41,494 nucleotides of DNA, taken from positions 14,218 to 55,711 of the forward strand of contig PBKO01000003.1 of assembly GCA_002721465.1 (NCBI GenBank), written 5' to 3'. Within the stretch, counting starts at the first letter, position 1. Each line of letters starts with the position of its first letter. The notes under the pieces are model-generated. The model was given only the letters and a program-made list of their open reading frames with translations, had not been told where the DNA came from and did no database searches. This DNA is from Gammaproteobacteria bacterium. GTDB taxonomy: Bacteria; Pseudomonadota; Gammaproteobacteria; Magnimaribacterales; D2472. Below are positions 25,970 through 33,394 of this stretch, piece by piece. A program made the translations under genes and the position numbers.

Positions 25970-27838
25970 ATGAAAAAGTTATTTTTTTTAGTTTTCTTTT
26001 GTGCTTTAACATCAGCAGAAGTTAAATGGTCTGATGTTAATGAATGTGTGCTTCCAGATAATTCTATCTTCATAAATAATATTATTAATAAAATGACTTT
26101 AGAGCAGAAAGTTGGACAAATTATCATGCCTGAAATTAATAACATTACACCTCAAGATGCAAAAAAGTATCATTTTGGAACCATTTTAAATGGTGGAGGT
26201 GGGTTTCCTAATCAGAATAAAAATAGCAAGATAAATGATTGGAAAAAACTGAGTGAAAGTTATTATGATGCTTCTACAGAAGTTGATGGAACAAGAATAC
26301 CAATTCTTTGGGGAACAGATGCAGTTCATGGACATAACAATGTAATTGGAGCAACAATTTTTCCTCACAATATTGGATTAGGTGCAACTAGAAATATAGA
26401 GCTAATTGAGTCTATTGGGCAAGCTGTTGCAAAAGAGGTTCTTTCAACTGGAATTATATGGACTTTTGCTCCAACTATTGCTGTTCCTCGAAATGATACT
26501 TGGGGTCGAACATATGAAGGTTTTTCGGAAAACACAAATCTAGTCTCAAAATTTGGCCAAAGTTTTATAGAGGGACTCCAAGGAGAAGACAAAGAATTTC
26601 TTGATGAATACCATGTGCTTGCTACAGCCAAACATTTTGTTGGTGATGGAGGCACTTTTAATGGAATTGATCAAGGAAATACAATTATTAATGAACAATC
26701 TTTGAAAGATATTCATGGCAAACCTTATTATGATGCTATAGATGCTTGTGCGCTCTCAATTATGGCAAGTTTTAACTCATGGAATGGAAAAAAGATGCAT
26801 GGAAATAAATATTTATTAACCGATGTGCTAAAAGATCAGATGAATTTTAATGGATTTATTGTTGGGGACTGGAATGGGCACGGACAAATTCCAGGATGTC
26901 AGGATGCAGATTGTCCTAATGCAATCAATGCAGGTGTAGATATTTTTATGGTACCAGAACAATGGGAAGGACTTTATTGGAACACTTATGATCAAGTAAA
27001 AGCTGGAATAATATCAATTGAGCGACTAGACGATGCAATTAGAAGAATTTTAAGTGTTAAAAAACATCTTGGTCTTTTTGATGGTAGGAAACCTCATGAA
27101 TTTAAGGATAATTTTTTTGGAAATAATAAGCATAGAGAAATTGCAAGACAAGCCGTTAGAGAATCAATTGTTCTTTTAAAAAACAATGACTCTGTTATGC
27201 CTATGAATCCATCAAAAAACTATTTAATCATCGGAGATATTTCAAAACATATCGAAAATCAAATGGGTGGATGGACAATTACATGGCAAGGTAAAACATG
27301 GGAGGGAGTAGAATTAACAAATGCTGATTTTCCTAACACCAAAAGCCTTTATCAATCCATTTACGATTATGTAACTAAATTTGGTGGCAATGTAGAATTT
27401 TCATCTGATGGTACATATAAAACTAAACCTGATCATATAATCATGGTCTATGGTGAGACTCCATATGCTGAGGGAGAGGGTGATATTGATGATTTAAATT
27501 TCAGCAAAAGCAATAAGGAAATTCTTTCAATGATGTCAGAATTGACTTCAAAGGGCTATCCAATAACCTCATTGTTTCTATCTGGAAGACCATTAGTAGT
27601 AAATGATGAACTTAATATGTCTGATGCATTTGTTAGCTTATGGTTACCAGGAACAGCTATAGAGGGTATCAATGATGTTATATTTTCAAAAAAAGACAAT
27701 TCAATAAACTTTGATTTCAAAGGAAAACTCTCCTATTCATGGCCAAAGAGCAAATCCCAGCATTCAAATATTGGCAACACTGACTACGACCCACTATTCG
27801 CATATGGATATGGCTTAACTTATAAAGATTCAAAATAA
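25970..27838 (+). CDS. exported glycoside hydrolase family 3 beta-glucosidase
   Basis: The 622-residue enzyme has a signal peptide of about 16 residues (MKKLFFLVFFCALTSA). The GH3 TIM-barrel domain shows MTLEQKVGQIIMPE (41-54), GTDAVHGHNNVIGATIFPHNIGLGAT, WTFAPTIAVPRNDTWGRTYEGFSE, ATAKHFVGDGG and the nucleophile region GFIVGDWNGHG. The second alpha/beta sandwich domain includes ARQAVRESIVLLKNN. It should release terminal glucose from beta-glucosides or beta-1,3/1,4-glucans outside the cytoplasmic membrane. It has no C-terminal Fn3 domain, so it is shorter than BglX. Flanked by symporter and glucokinase in one operon. Confidence 0.95.
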   Translation: MKKLFFLVFFCALTSAEVKWSDVNECVLPDNSIFINNIINKMTLEQKVGQIIMPEINNITPQDAKKYHFGTILNGGGGFPNQNKNSKINDWKKLSESYYDASTEVDGTRIPILWGTDAVHGHNNVIGATIFPHNIGLGATRNIELIESIGQAVAKEVLSTGIIWTFAPTIAVPRNDTWGRTYEGFSENTNLVSKFGQSFIEGLQGEDKEFLDEYHVLATAKHFVGDGGTFNGIDQGNTIINEQSLKDIHGKPYYDAIDACALSIMASFNSWNGKKMHGNKYLLTDVLKDQMNFNGFIVGDWNGHGQIPGCQDADCPNAINAGVDIFMVPEQWEGLYWNTYDQVKAGIISIERLDDAIRRILSVKKHLGLFDGRKPHEFKDNFFGNNKHREIARQAVRESIVLLKNNDSVMPMNPSKNYLIIGDISKHIENQMGGWTITWQGKTWEGVELTNADFPNTKSLYQSIYDYVTKFGGNVEFSSDGTYKTKPDHIIMVYGETPYAEGEGDIDDLNFSKSNKEILSMMSELTSKGYPITSLFLSGRPLVVNDELNMSDAFVSLWLPGTAIEGINDVIFSKKDNSINFDFKGKLSYSWPKSKSQHSNIGNTDYDPLFAYGYGLTYKDSK

Positions 27839-27848
27839 ATTTACAGAA

Positions 27849-28757
27849 ATGAAAAATATTTTATTAGTGGATTTTGGTGGGACCAATATGCGATATGCAT
27901 TCTCAGAATCTGGATCGTCAAAGATTAATAATATTGTAAAGTCTTCATTTAGAAGCATAAATGAATTTGAAGATCAATTAGAAGATTTAATAAGTTCAAA
28001 TGATATAAAAATTTTAATAATTTCAATTGCAGGTCCAAAAATTAACAATGAAGTTAACATGACAAATAGAGTTTATGTTTTTAATTCAGAAAACTTTAAA
28101 GAGAAATATAATTTAAACGAGTGTCACCTCTTAAATGATTGGGAGGCCATCGCACACAGTTATGATTTTGTTGCTGACAGCATAAAGACAATTAAAGATG
28201 GAAATAAGTTTAATAATAATACTCTTTTTGTCGGGCCAGGAACTGGCTTAGGGGTTTCATTTCTAATTGATAATATGCTTGTTAGCCCAACTGAAGTAGG
28301 AAATACATCAAATTCAATAAGTTATCTGAGTAAAAATTTTAGTTTTGGTATAAATCAAAACATCACTCTTGAAGAAATTGTTTCTGGAAATGGCATAGCT
28401 AATTTATTTAAAATAAAGACTAACAAAGATATATCCTCTGAAGAAGTTTTTAAGATGTATGATGATAATGATCTTGATGCCCAAGAAATAGTTCAAGGAT
28501 TTACTAAATCTTTTGCAAATATCCTTTCTGACCTTGCTTTAACTTTTATGCCCGGAAATGGGATATTACTTGCAGGTAGCTTATCTAGAACATTGTTTAA
28601 TATATTGGATAAAGAGCTTTTTATTAGTCATTTTTATGAAAATAAAAAAGCTACTCATAAAGATATTCTTAAAATGATTTCAATTGGTGTAATCTTTAAA
28701 GAGCAGTCACCACTATATGGAAATTTAAATTTTTATAATAAATTAAAAAATAAATAA
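27849..28757 (+). CDS. glk: glucokinase
   Basis: The 302-residue protein phosphorylates glucose to glucose 6-phosphate with ATP. The phosphate-1 motif LLVDFGGTNMRYAF is at residues 4-17, the catalytic Asp is in LLNDWEAIAH near 97-106, and FVGPGTGLGVSFL near 128-140 is the ATP-binding region. The length and motifs match the proteobacterial Glk family (PF02685), not ROK kinases; the ROK Cys-rich zinc motif is absent. It begins ten bases after the beta-glucosidase stop, completing a symporter-glycosidase-kinase operon. Confidence 0.93.
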   Translation: MKNILLVDFGGTNMRYAFSESGSSKINNIVKSSFRSINEFEDQLEDLISSNDIKILIISIAGPKINNEVNMTNRVYVFNSENFKEKYNLNECHLLNDWEAIAHSYDFVADSIKTIKDGNKFNNNTLFVGPGTGLGVSFLIDNMLVSPTEVGNTSNSISYLSKNFSFGINQNITLEEIVSGNGIANLFKIKTNKDISSEEVFKMYDDNDLDAQEIVQGFTKSFANILSDLALTFMPGNGILLAGSLSRTLFNILDKELFISHFYENKKATHKDILKMISIGVIFKEQSPLYGNLNFYNKLKNK

Positions 28758-28775
28758 AAATATTAATACATTGTG

Positions 28776-28781
28776 TATAAT
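28776..28781 (+). promoter_or_regulatory. -10 element of rpmG
   Basis: TATAAT lies 11 bases before the L33 ATG, after the glucokinase stop. A start about seven bases later would give a leader of only about five bases with no Shine-Dalgarno. Confidence 0.45.
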
Positions 28782-28792
28782 CACGTTTAAAT

Positions 28793-28987
28793 ATGGCAGA
28801 TAAAAAACAAACCAAAGTATATTTAATACCAGAAGATGAAACTAGAGATAGTCATACCTATCACTATACTGCTATTAAAACTAGAAAATTTACTCTTGAA
28901 AATAAAAAAATGAGATTAAAAAAGTTTAATCCTGTTAAAAGAGTGCATGAATGGTTTGTAGAAGCTAAGCTCCCACCTCATAATTAA
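28793..28987 (+). CDS. rpmG: 50S ribosomal protein L33, extended form
   Basis: This 64-residue basic protein fits L33: HTYHYTAIKTRKFTLENKK matches the GHFYTTTKNKR block, and MRLKKFNPVKRVHEWFVEAKL matches [21 protein letters not shown] of the Escherichia coli protein. The core lacks the CxxC zinc motif of Cys-containing L33 forms. It carries about ten extra residues at the N-terminus and four at the C-terminus compared with the usual 50-55. The usual partner rpmB (L28) is not upstream; glucokinase is. Its stop shares TTAA (28984-28987) with the convergent gene. Confidence 0.85.
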   Translation: MADKKQTKVYLIPEDETRDSHTYHYTAIKTRKFTLENKKMRLKKFNPVKRVHEWFVEAKLPPHN

Positions 28988-30090
28988 TCTTTAGTAAGTC
29001 TTAACGTTGTAGAAGAAATATCGTCTCTGAAACTTTTCTCTTCAAAACCTGTGCATCGATCTTTAATGACGTCAGGGACTGAAATTTTATCTAAAGAAAC
29101 AAATTTTTTACCAACTTTTCTTCCAAAGACTAAGAAATTAATATTATGATCGTTGAATCTTTGGATATGTTCAATCATATTATCGTAGCTATCATAAAAT
29201 TTTTCATCAAAAACTCTCATTAAGGTATCTGCGCCAATAATAAACACTGAATTAGGAAACATTTTTGCTTTTTCACTAAAACGTCCCGCAGATGTAAGCA
29301 ACCAACTTTCATTATTTTGAAATTGATCTATTGTTCTTTTGATTTCATAGAATGTGAGAGGAGGCTTATCAGCATTATTTGCACAAATTTCAAATGTTGT
29401 ATGAAGTCCAGTTCTTTTCTCAGCAATATCTTTCATTTTCAAATGACCTTCATGCAAAGGATTAAACGATCCAGGAAAAATCAACTCAGGAGCATTTTTA
29501 ACATTTGAAATGTAATCTACTTTATTATTAAATAACTTTTTCCATGATTTTTCTGCATCTATCTGTTCGATTTTAATTTCTTCAGCATGATCAGGAAATG
29601 GATAATCAAGTCTGCATGAGCTTGCCAAAAGACTTATAGCATACTCTGTAATAAGCTCCTCTTCTTGTTGACGAGTTCTTGATCCTTTTTCAAGAAAGCA
29701 CTCAACATATTTTGTATAACTTTCTGTTTGAGCAACAATATAAAATTTATGATCACCAAGTTTAGTGTATGTTGTTGCTAAATTTGCTGTAATTGCGAAG
29801 CCAATCAAATGTTTCTTTTTAGTTTTTGCTTCAACCTCACAGGATTTCTTATAAGCATTCGCAGCCATACTAAGACATGTATCTAGAGAGCAGTAATGAT
29901 CAGGGATTTTCTTCAAGAAAATATTCATCGACTCTTTTGAGTAGGGTATGTAGGATTCAATAATAGTATTACTTGCGCCTGGTACTTCTAATAATGATGA
30001 AATGGCATTAGTACCACCACCACTTGATACAAAAGTTATTTTGTATGGTGACTTATGAATTTTCTTTATTATTTTTTTTATTTGTTTCAA
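28984..30090 (-). CDS. CinA/PncC-like domain fused to NMN/NaMN adenylyltransferase-like domain
   Basis: The 368-residue protein has two parts. Residues about 15-160 resemble the CinA C-terminal (NMN amidase, PncC) domain: FVSSGGGTNAISSLLEVPGAS aligns with the AESCTGG block of PncC, and IGFAITANLA aligns with the ITGIAGP block. Residues about 200-368 are a nucleotidyltransferase with FPGSFNPLHEGH (205-216) and ISSTTLR (358-364), as in NadD/NMNAT. The fusion suggests NAD salvage, turning NMN into NaMN and then NaAD. The PncC motif is altered (E to V, C to S, T to G), so amidase activity is uncertain. The start is TTG at 30090; no ATG lies early enough. Confidence 0.8.
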   Translation of the reverse strand: MKQIKKIIKKIHKSPYKITFVSSGGGTNAISSLLEVPGASNTIIESYIPYSKESMNIFLKKIPDHYCSLDTCLSMAANAYKKSCEVEAKTKKKHLIGFAITANLATTYTKLGDHKFYIVAQTESYTKYVECFLEKGSRTRQQEEELITEYAISLLASSCRLDYPFPDHAEEIKIEQIDAEKSWKKLFNNKVDYISNVKNAPELIFPGSFNPLHEGHLKMKDIAEKRTGLHTTFEICANNADKPPLTFYEIKRTIDQFQNNESWLLTSAGRFSEKAKMFPNSVFIIGADTLMRVFDEKFYDSYDNMIEHIQRFNDHNINFLVFGRKVGKKFVSLDKISVPDVIKDRCTGFEEKSFRDDISSTTLRLTKD

Positions 30091-30137
30091 GAGTCTATAA
30101 ATTTTTAAGTATTTTAACCCAATTATTGATTTTGGTT

Positions 30138-30151
30138 GTTAGAATTAAAAC
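30138..30151 (+). promoter_or_regulatory. extended -10, leaderless-type promoter of the hydrolase gene
   Basis: TG-T-TAGAAT ends at 30145 (TAGAAT at 30140-30145) and the ATG at 30152 follows after exactly six bases. No Shine-Dalgarno is visible. Confidence 0.5.
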
Positions 30152-31009
30152 ATGAAATTAGTTTATAGGTTAATGTTTTTGCAAGTGCTTTTTTTAAGCA
30201 CTTTAATCTTTGCTGATGCAAAGATCACTACCTTTGCTTATTGGGACAAACCAGATGTTGATTTATGGTATTCACTTCCTAAAGAGATTAATAAAAACAC
30301 AAAAGTGTTATTTGTAATTCATGGCGCATCGAGAGATGTTAAACGCTATTTCAGAGCAGCTTACAAAGAAGCAAAAGATAAAAACGTAATTTTGGTTGTT
30401 CCTCACTTTAAAAAAGAAGATTTTCGTTATTACTATACCTTAGGTATGTCAACGAATGATGGTGAGATTATTTCAAATGACAATAAACATTTGACATCCT
30501 CAATATCATCTTTCTTCAAATATTTTCAAAGCAAATATCAACTTTTTCAAAAATCATATTTGATATATGGATTTTCCGGCGGATCACAATTCGTTCATAG
30601 ATATATGATGTATGGAGACGATCAAGCCATTGACAAAGCTGCCATTGGAAGTGCAGGTTGGTATACTTTTATAAATAGTGAACCATTCCCATATGGCATT
30701 AAAGATAAACCAATTGATAAAGATCGCATGGCAAGATTTATGTCTAGAGAAGTGCTATTTCTTTTGGGTGAAGAAGACAATAGTCCCAACCACTCTTCGC
30801 TAAATTCAAGCAAGGGTGCTATGAATCAAGGCAATAACAGGCTTGAAAGGGGAATTAGATATTTTCAAAATTTAACTAAAGCATCTGAAAAGCTTGAACT
30901 ATCATTTAGGTGGAGATACAAGCTGGTAAAAGGCTTAGATCATGATACATATGGAATGACAGAAAATGCTTTGCCTTATTTGCTTTCAGATCAAGATTAT
31001 GAAAATTAA
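30152..31009 (+). CDS. exported alpha/beta hydrolase (esterase/PHB depolymerase-like)
   Basis: The 285-residue product has a signal peptide ending near residue 22 (LIFADA). The alpha/beta hydrolase features are VLFVIHGASRDVKRYF around 50-65 (oxyanion region), VILVVPHFKKEDF, and the nucleophile elbow YGFSGGSQFVHRYM around residues 139-152, with Ser in G-F-S-G-G. A candidate catalytic His is in GLDHDTYGM near the end. The pattern is like poly(3-hydroxybutyrate) depolymerase/feruloyl esterase relatives. The substrate is unknown. Its stop shares TTAA with the convergent photolyase-related gene. Confidence 0.8.
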   Translation: MKLVYRLMFLQVLFLSTLIFADAKITTFAYWDKPDVDLWYSLPKEINKNTKVLFVIHGASRDVKRYFRAAYKEAKDKNVILVVPHFKKEDFRYYYTLGMSTNDGEIISNDNKHLTSSISSFFKYFQSKYQLFQKSYLIYGFSGGSQFVHRYMMYGDDQAIDKAAIGSAGWYTFINSEPFPYGIKDKPIDKDRMARFMSREVLFLLGEEDNSPNHSSLNSSKGAMNQGNNRLERGIRYFQNLTKASEKLELSFRWRYKLVKGLDHDTYGMTENALPYLLSDQDYEN

Positions 31010-32502
31010 AGAGTATTTTCTTCTATAAATTCTTCAGCTTTTTCAAATATCATTTTTTTTCTATCTAATTTCATATTTGATAATGATCTAGTCATGACTG
31101 CAAGCCTTGGATTTGATTCAAAAAATTTTAAATTTCTTTCAACAAACCTCCAGTAAAGACCATCAACCACATCACACCAGTCACCTTTTTTATAATTCGA
31201 CATTCTAAGCATATAACTAGAACCACAAATATATGGTTTGGTAGAAAATATTCCTCCATCAGCATATGAACCCATACCATATACGTTTGGAACCATGACC
31301 CAGTCATAAGAATCAATATACATTTCCATAAACCATCTATACATTTCATTTGGATTGATACCAGTAAGATTCATAAGATTAGCAATTATCATTAGTCTAT
31401 TAATATGATGAGTATATGCATACTCATTAGATTCTTTTATAGCATCATCTAGAGGAGGGATGCCTGTAGAGCCTTCATACCAATTATTATTGAGTTTTAA
31501 TTTATGTGACCAGTAATTTAAATTTTTGTACTGCGGCATATTTTCCCAGTAAACACCTCTTATAAATTCTCTCCAACCAAGAACCTGTCTAATAAAACCT
31601 TCAACAGAATTAATTGGGATTTTGCCATTGGATTTTCGGTATCTATCTTCTGCTTTTTTTATGCAAAATTCAGGATCTAATAAACCAGAGTTTAAATATG
31701 GAGAAAGCAAAGAATGAAACATAAATGTATTGTCTTTGTTAATAGCATCTTGAAACGAACCATAATTTTCAAAAAATCTATTTAAAAAATCTTCTAAAAG
31801 AAGCTCTGCGTCTTTGTGGGTAGTTGCCCAATTAAAGTTTTCTAGATTTCCAAATGATTTTGGAAAACACTCTTCAACATCAACCATTGTGTTAAATGTA
31901 GTTTTGTTTGATTTTAGTATTTTTCTACTTGGTATTTCTGATTTTAACTGTGAAATACCTTTTCTGTTTTCTTTATCAAAATTCCATTTTTCTCCCACTG
32001 GCTTTTGATCATCTGTCATTAAAATATCGTATTTTTTTCTTAACCATCTATAGTAATATTCTTGTATTCTAGTTTTCTTATCTGAGGCCCATTCTTCAAA
32101 GTCAGAATCAGATGAAATAAATTTTTTATCATCCAATATTGATAATTCAACATCATTTGATTGGCAAAAAAACATTAGGTCTTTGTAAACTTTAAAATCA
32201 GAAGGTTTTGAAATTAATATTTTTTCAAAGTCATTATCATGAAGAATATCTTTTAAATAGTCAGCTAATCTTCGATTTTCACCCTTAGATACTCTATGGT
32301 GAATAATATTTTTATGAGTTTGTTTAGATACTAAACTTCTAAATGCACTTAATAATAATACTAATTTATGCTTATGATGTTTTATTTCATAAAAAGTATC
32401 AATTGGCTCGTAAAACAATAAAAAATCATTGGTATCTATATCTATCAGAACAGGATTATTCTTAGATAATTGATCAGGAAATATAATACGTAAAGACTTC
32501 AT
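31006..32502 (-). CDS. photolyase-related protein (DPRP/PhrB-like cryptochrome family)
   Basis: The 498-residue protein matches the deoxyribodipyrimidine photolyase-related family. It starts LRIIFPDQLS, has KTRIQEYYYRWLRKKYDI near 143-160, INSVEGFIRQVLGWREFIRG (297-316), YTHHINRLMII (363-373), WVMVPNVYGMGSYADGGIFSTKPY (401-424) and GLYWRFVERN. FAD-binding Trp/Tyr-rich helices are intact, so it probably binds FAD and repairs (6-4) photoproducts or senses light. The CxxC pair expected for the [4Fe-4S] cluster of PhrB/CryB is absent: the region reads MSNYKKGDWC (434-443) and is about ten residues shorter. Starts with a -10 six bases upstream. Confidence 0.9.
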   Translation of the reverse strand: MKSLRIIFPDQLSKNNPVLIDIDTNDFLLFYEPIDTFYEIKHHKHKLVLLLSAFRSLVSKQTHKNIIHHRVSKGENRRLADYLKDILHDNDFEKILISKPSDFKVYKDLMFFCQSNDVELSILDDKKFISSDSDFEEWASDKKTRIQEYYYRWLRKKYDILMTDDQKPVGEKWNFDKENRKGISQLKSEIPSRKILKSNKTTFNTMVDVEECFPKSFGNLENFNWATTHKDAELLLEDFLNRFFENYGSFQDAINKDNTFMFHSLLSPYLNSGLLDPEFCIKKAEDRYRKSNGKIPINSVEGFIRQVLGWREFIRGVYWENMPQYKNLNYWSHKLKLNNNWYEGSTGIPPLDDAIKESNEYAYTHHINRLMIIANLMNLTGINPNEMYRWFMEMYIDSYDWVMVPNVYGMGSYADGGIFSTKPYICGSSYMLRMSNYKKGDWCDVVDGLYWRFVERNLKFFESNPRLAVMTRSLSNMKLDRKKMIFEKAEEFIEENTL

Positions 32503-32521
32503 TTTTTAATTATAATTCATC
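32503..32521. promoter_or_regulatory. symmetric -10 element serving two divergent genes
   Basis: The palindrome-like AATTATAATT core holds TATAAT on the plus strand at 32511-32516 (ATG at 32522, five-base gap) and TATAAT on the minus strand at 32514-32509 (ATG at 32502, six-base gap). Neither gene has a Shine-Dalgarno, and only 19 bases separate the two start codons. It is interpreted as a bidirectional promoter producing leaderless mRNAs. Confidence 0.55.
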
Positions 32522-33265
32522 ATGATGAAATTCTTTTTTAAAACATTAATAATATTTTTTATTTTTTCATGTTCTGACAGTAAAGATAAATCTTTTTTGG
32601 AAGCTAACTTATTAGTTAATCCAGAGTATAAATTTTCAGATCAATTTATGTATTGCAATTTTAATAAAGGCTTTAACGTATTAAATCTTGAATCATTTTT
32701 ATCAGGATTTATTGAAGATAAGTTCATTGAAGACACTGATTCTTTTGATCTGTCTGTTTTGTTTGCTGATTCAACAAATATAAATGAATTTATTTTCAAA
32801 CTTAGAAATTACTCAAGCAATAATATTTATGAAACTTTTATAGAAAAACTTAGCAATAAAGGTTTTGATGAAATCGCATCTTGTAAATTTAATGAAGAGC
32901 AATTAAGAGGCTATTTAGTTTTAGAGTTAGATAAAAAGATTGATAACTCTTCTTATACAAGCGAAATACTAAATTGTAATTACAACGAGGGTTATAATTT
33001 TGGAACATTTAGAATCGCTCTTGATAGGTTTGTAAGTGAGATTAAAAAGCAAGATATATTATACGAAGCTGAATATCTTCAAAATGATAAATTAGAATCA
33101 AGTTTTATATGGATAAATAAGTATTATGAGGATGATTATTTAGACATGCTTACTGATAAGTGGATTACTAATGATAATGCATCAGGAATAAAAGAGGAGT
33201 TTTCTGAAAATGCAATTTGTGAAGGTTCAAAGATTTATAATTCGTTCCTAATCTCAAAAATATAA
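32522..33265 (+). CDS. duplicated-domain lipoprotein, family A (divergent member)
   Basis: The product has 247 residues and a lipoprotein signal ending FIFSC (Cys 17). Unit 1 begins FMYCNFNKGFNVLNL near residue 42 and ends IASCKFNEE; unit 2 begins EILNCNYNEGYNFG and ends NAICEGSKI. Each unit has a Cys in its first and last strands, and CNFNKGF matches CNFNEGF in the minus-strand lipoprotein at 33395. FIWINKYYEDDY holds the place of the DFVWL core. It is Lys/Asn-rich and more diverged than the others. A second ATG (32525) is an alternative start. Function is unknown. Confidence 0.68.
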   Translation: MMKFFFKTLIIFFIFSCSDSKDKSFLEANLLVNPEYKFSDQFMYCNFNKGFNVLNLESFLSGFIEDKFIEDTDSFDLSVLFADSTNINEFIFKLRNYSSNNIYETFIEKLSNKGFDEIASCKFNEEQLRGYLVLELDKKIDNSSYTSEILNCNYNEGYNFGTFRIALDRFVSEIKKQDILYEAEYLQNDKLESSFIWINKYYEDDYLDMLTDKWITNDNASGIKEEFSENAICEGSKIYNSFLISKI

Positions 33266-33273
33266 AAGTAAAT

Positions 33274-33296
33274 AAGAAGAAATTACACTTCTTTTT
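33274..33296 (+). terminator. weak hairpin terminator candidate
   Basis: AAGAAG and CTTCTT surround an eight-base loop and are followed by TTT. The stem is short and A/T-rich, so the call is weak. It lies between the lipoprotein stop and the tRNA promoter. Confidence 0.35.
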
Positions 33297-33299
33297 GAT

Positions 33300-33305
33300 T
33301 ATAAT
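33300..33305 (+). promoter_or_regulatory. -10 element of tRNA-Gly(TCC)
   Basis: TATAAT at 33300-33305 lies 13 bases before the tRNA. No matching -35 is visible. Confidence 0.5.
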
Positions 33306-33318
33306 CTCTCAACTGAAA

Positions 33319-33394
33319 GCGGGTGTGGTGTTAATGGCTAGCACAATAGCCTTCCAAGCTATTGGTACGGGTTCGAATCCCGTCACCCGCTCCA
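33319..33394 (+). tRNA. tRNA-Gly(TCC)
   Basis: The 76-base cloverleaf has acceptor arms GCGGGTG and CACCCGC, an anticodon stem ATAGC/GCTAT with loop CTTCCAA (anticodon TCC), T loop GGTTCGAATCC, and an encoded CCA. It reads the GGA/GGG glycine codons. The stop of the minus-strand lipoprotein begins at the next base. Confidence 0.97.
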
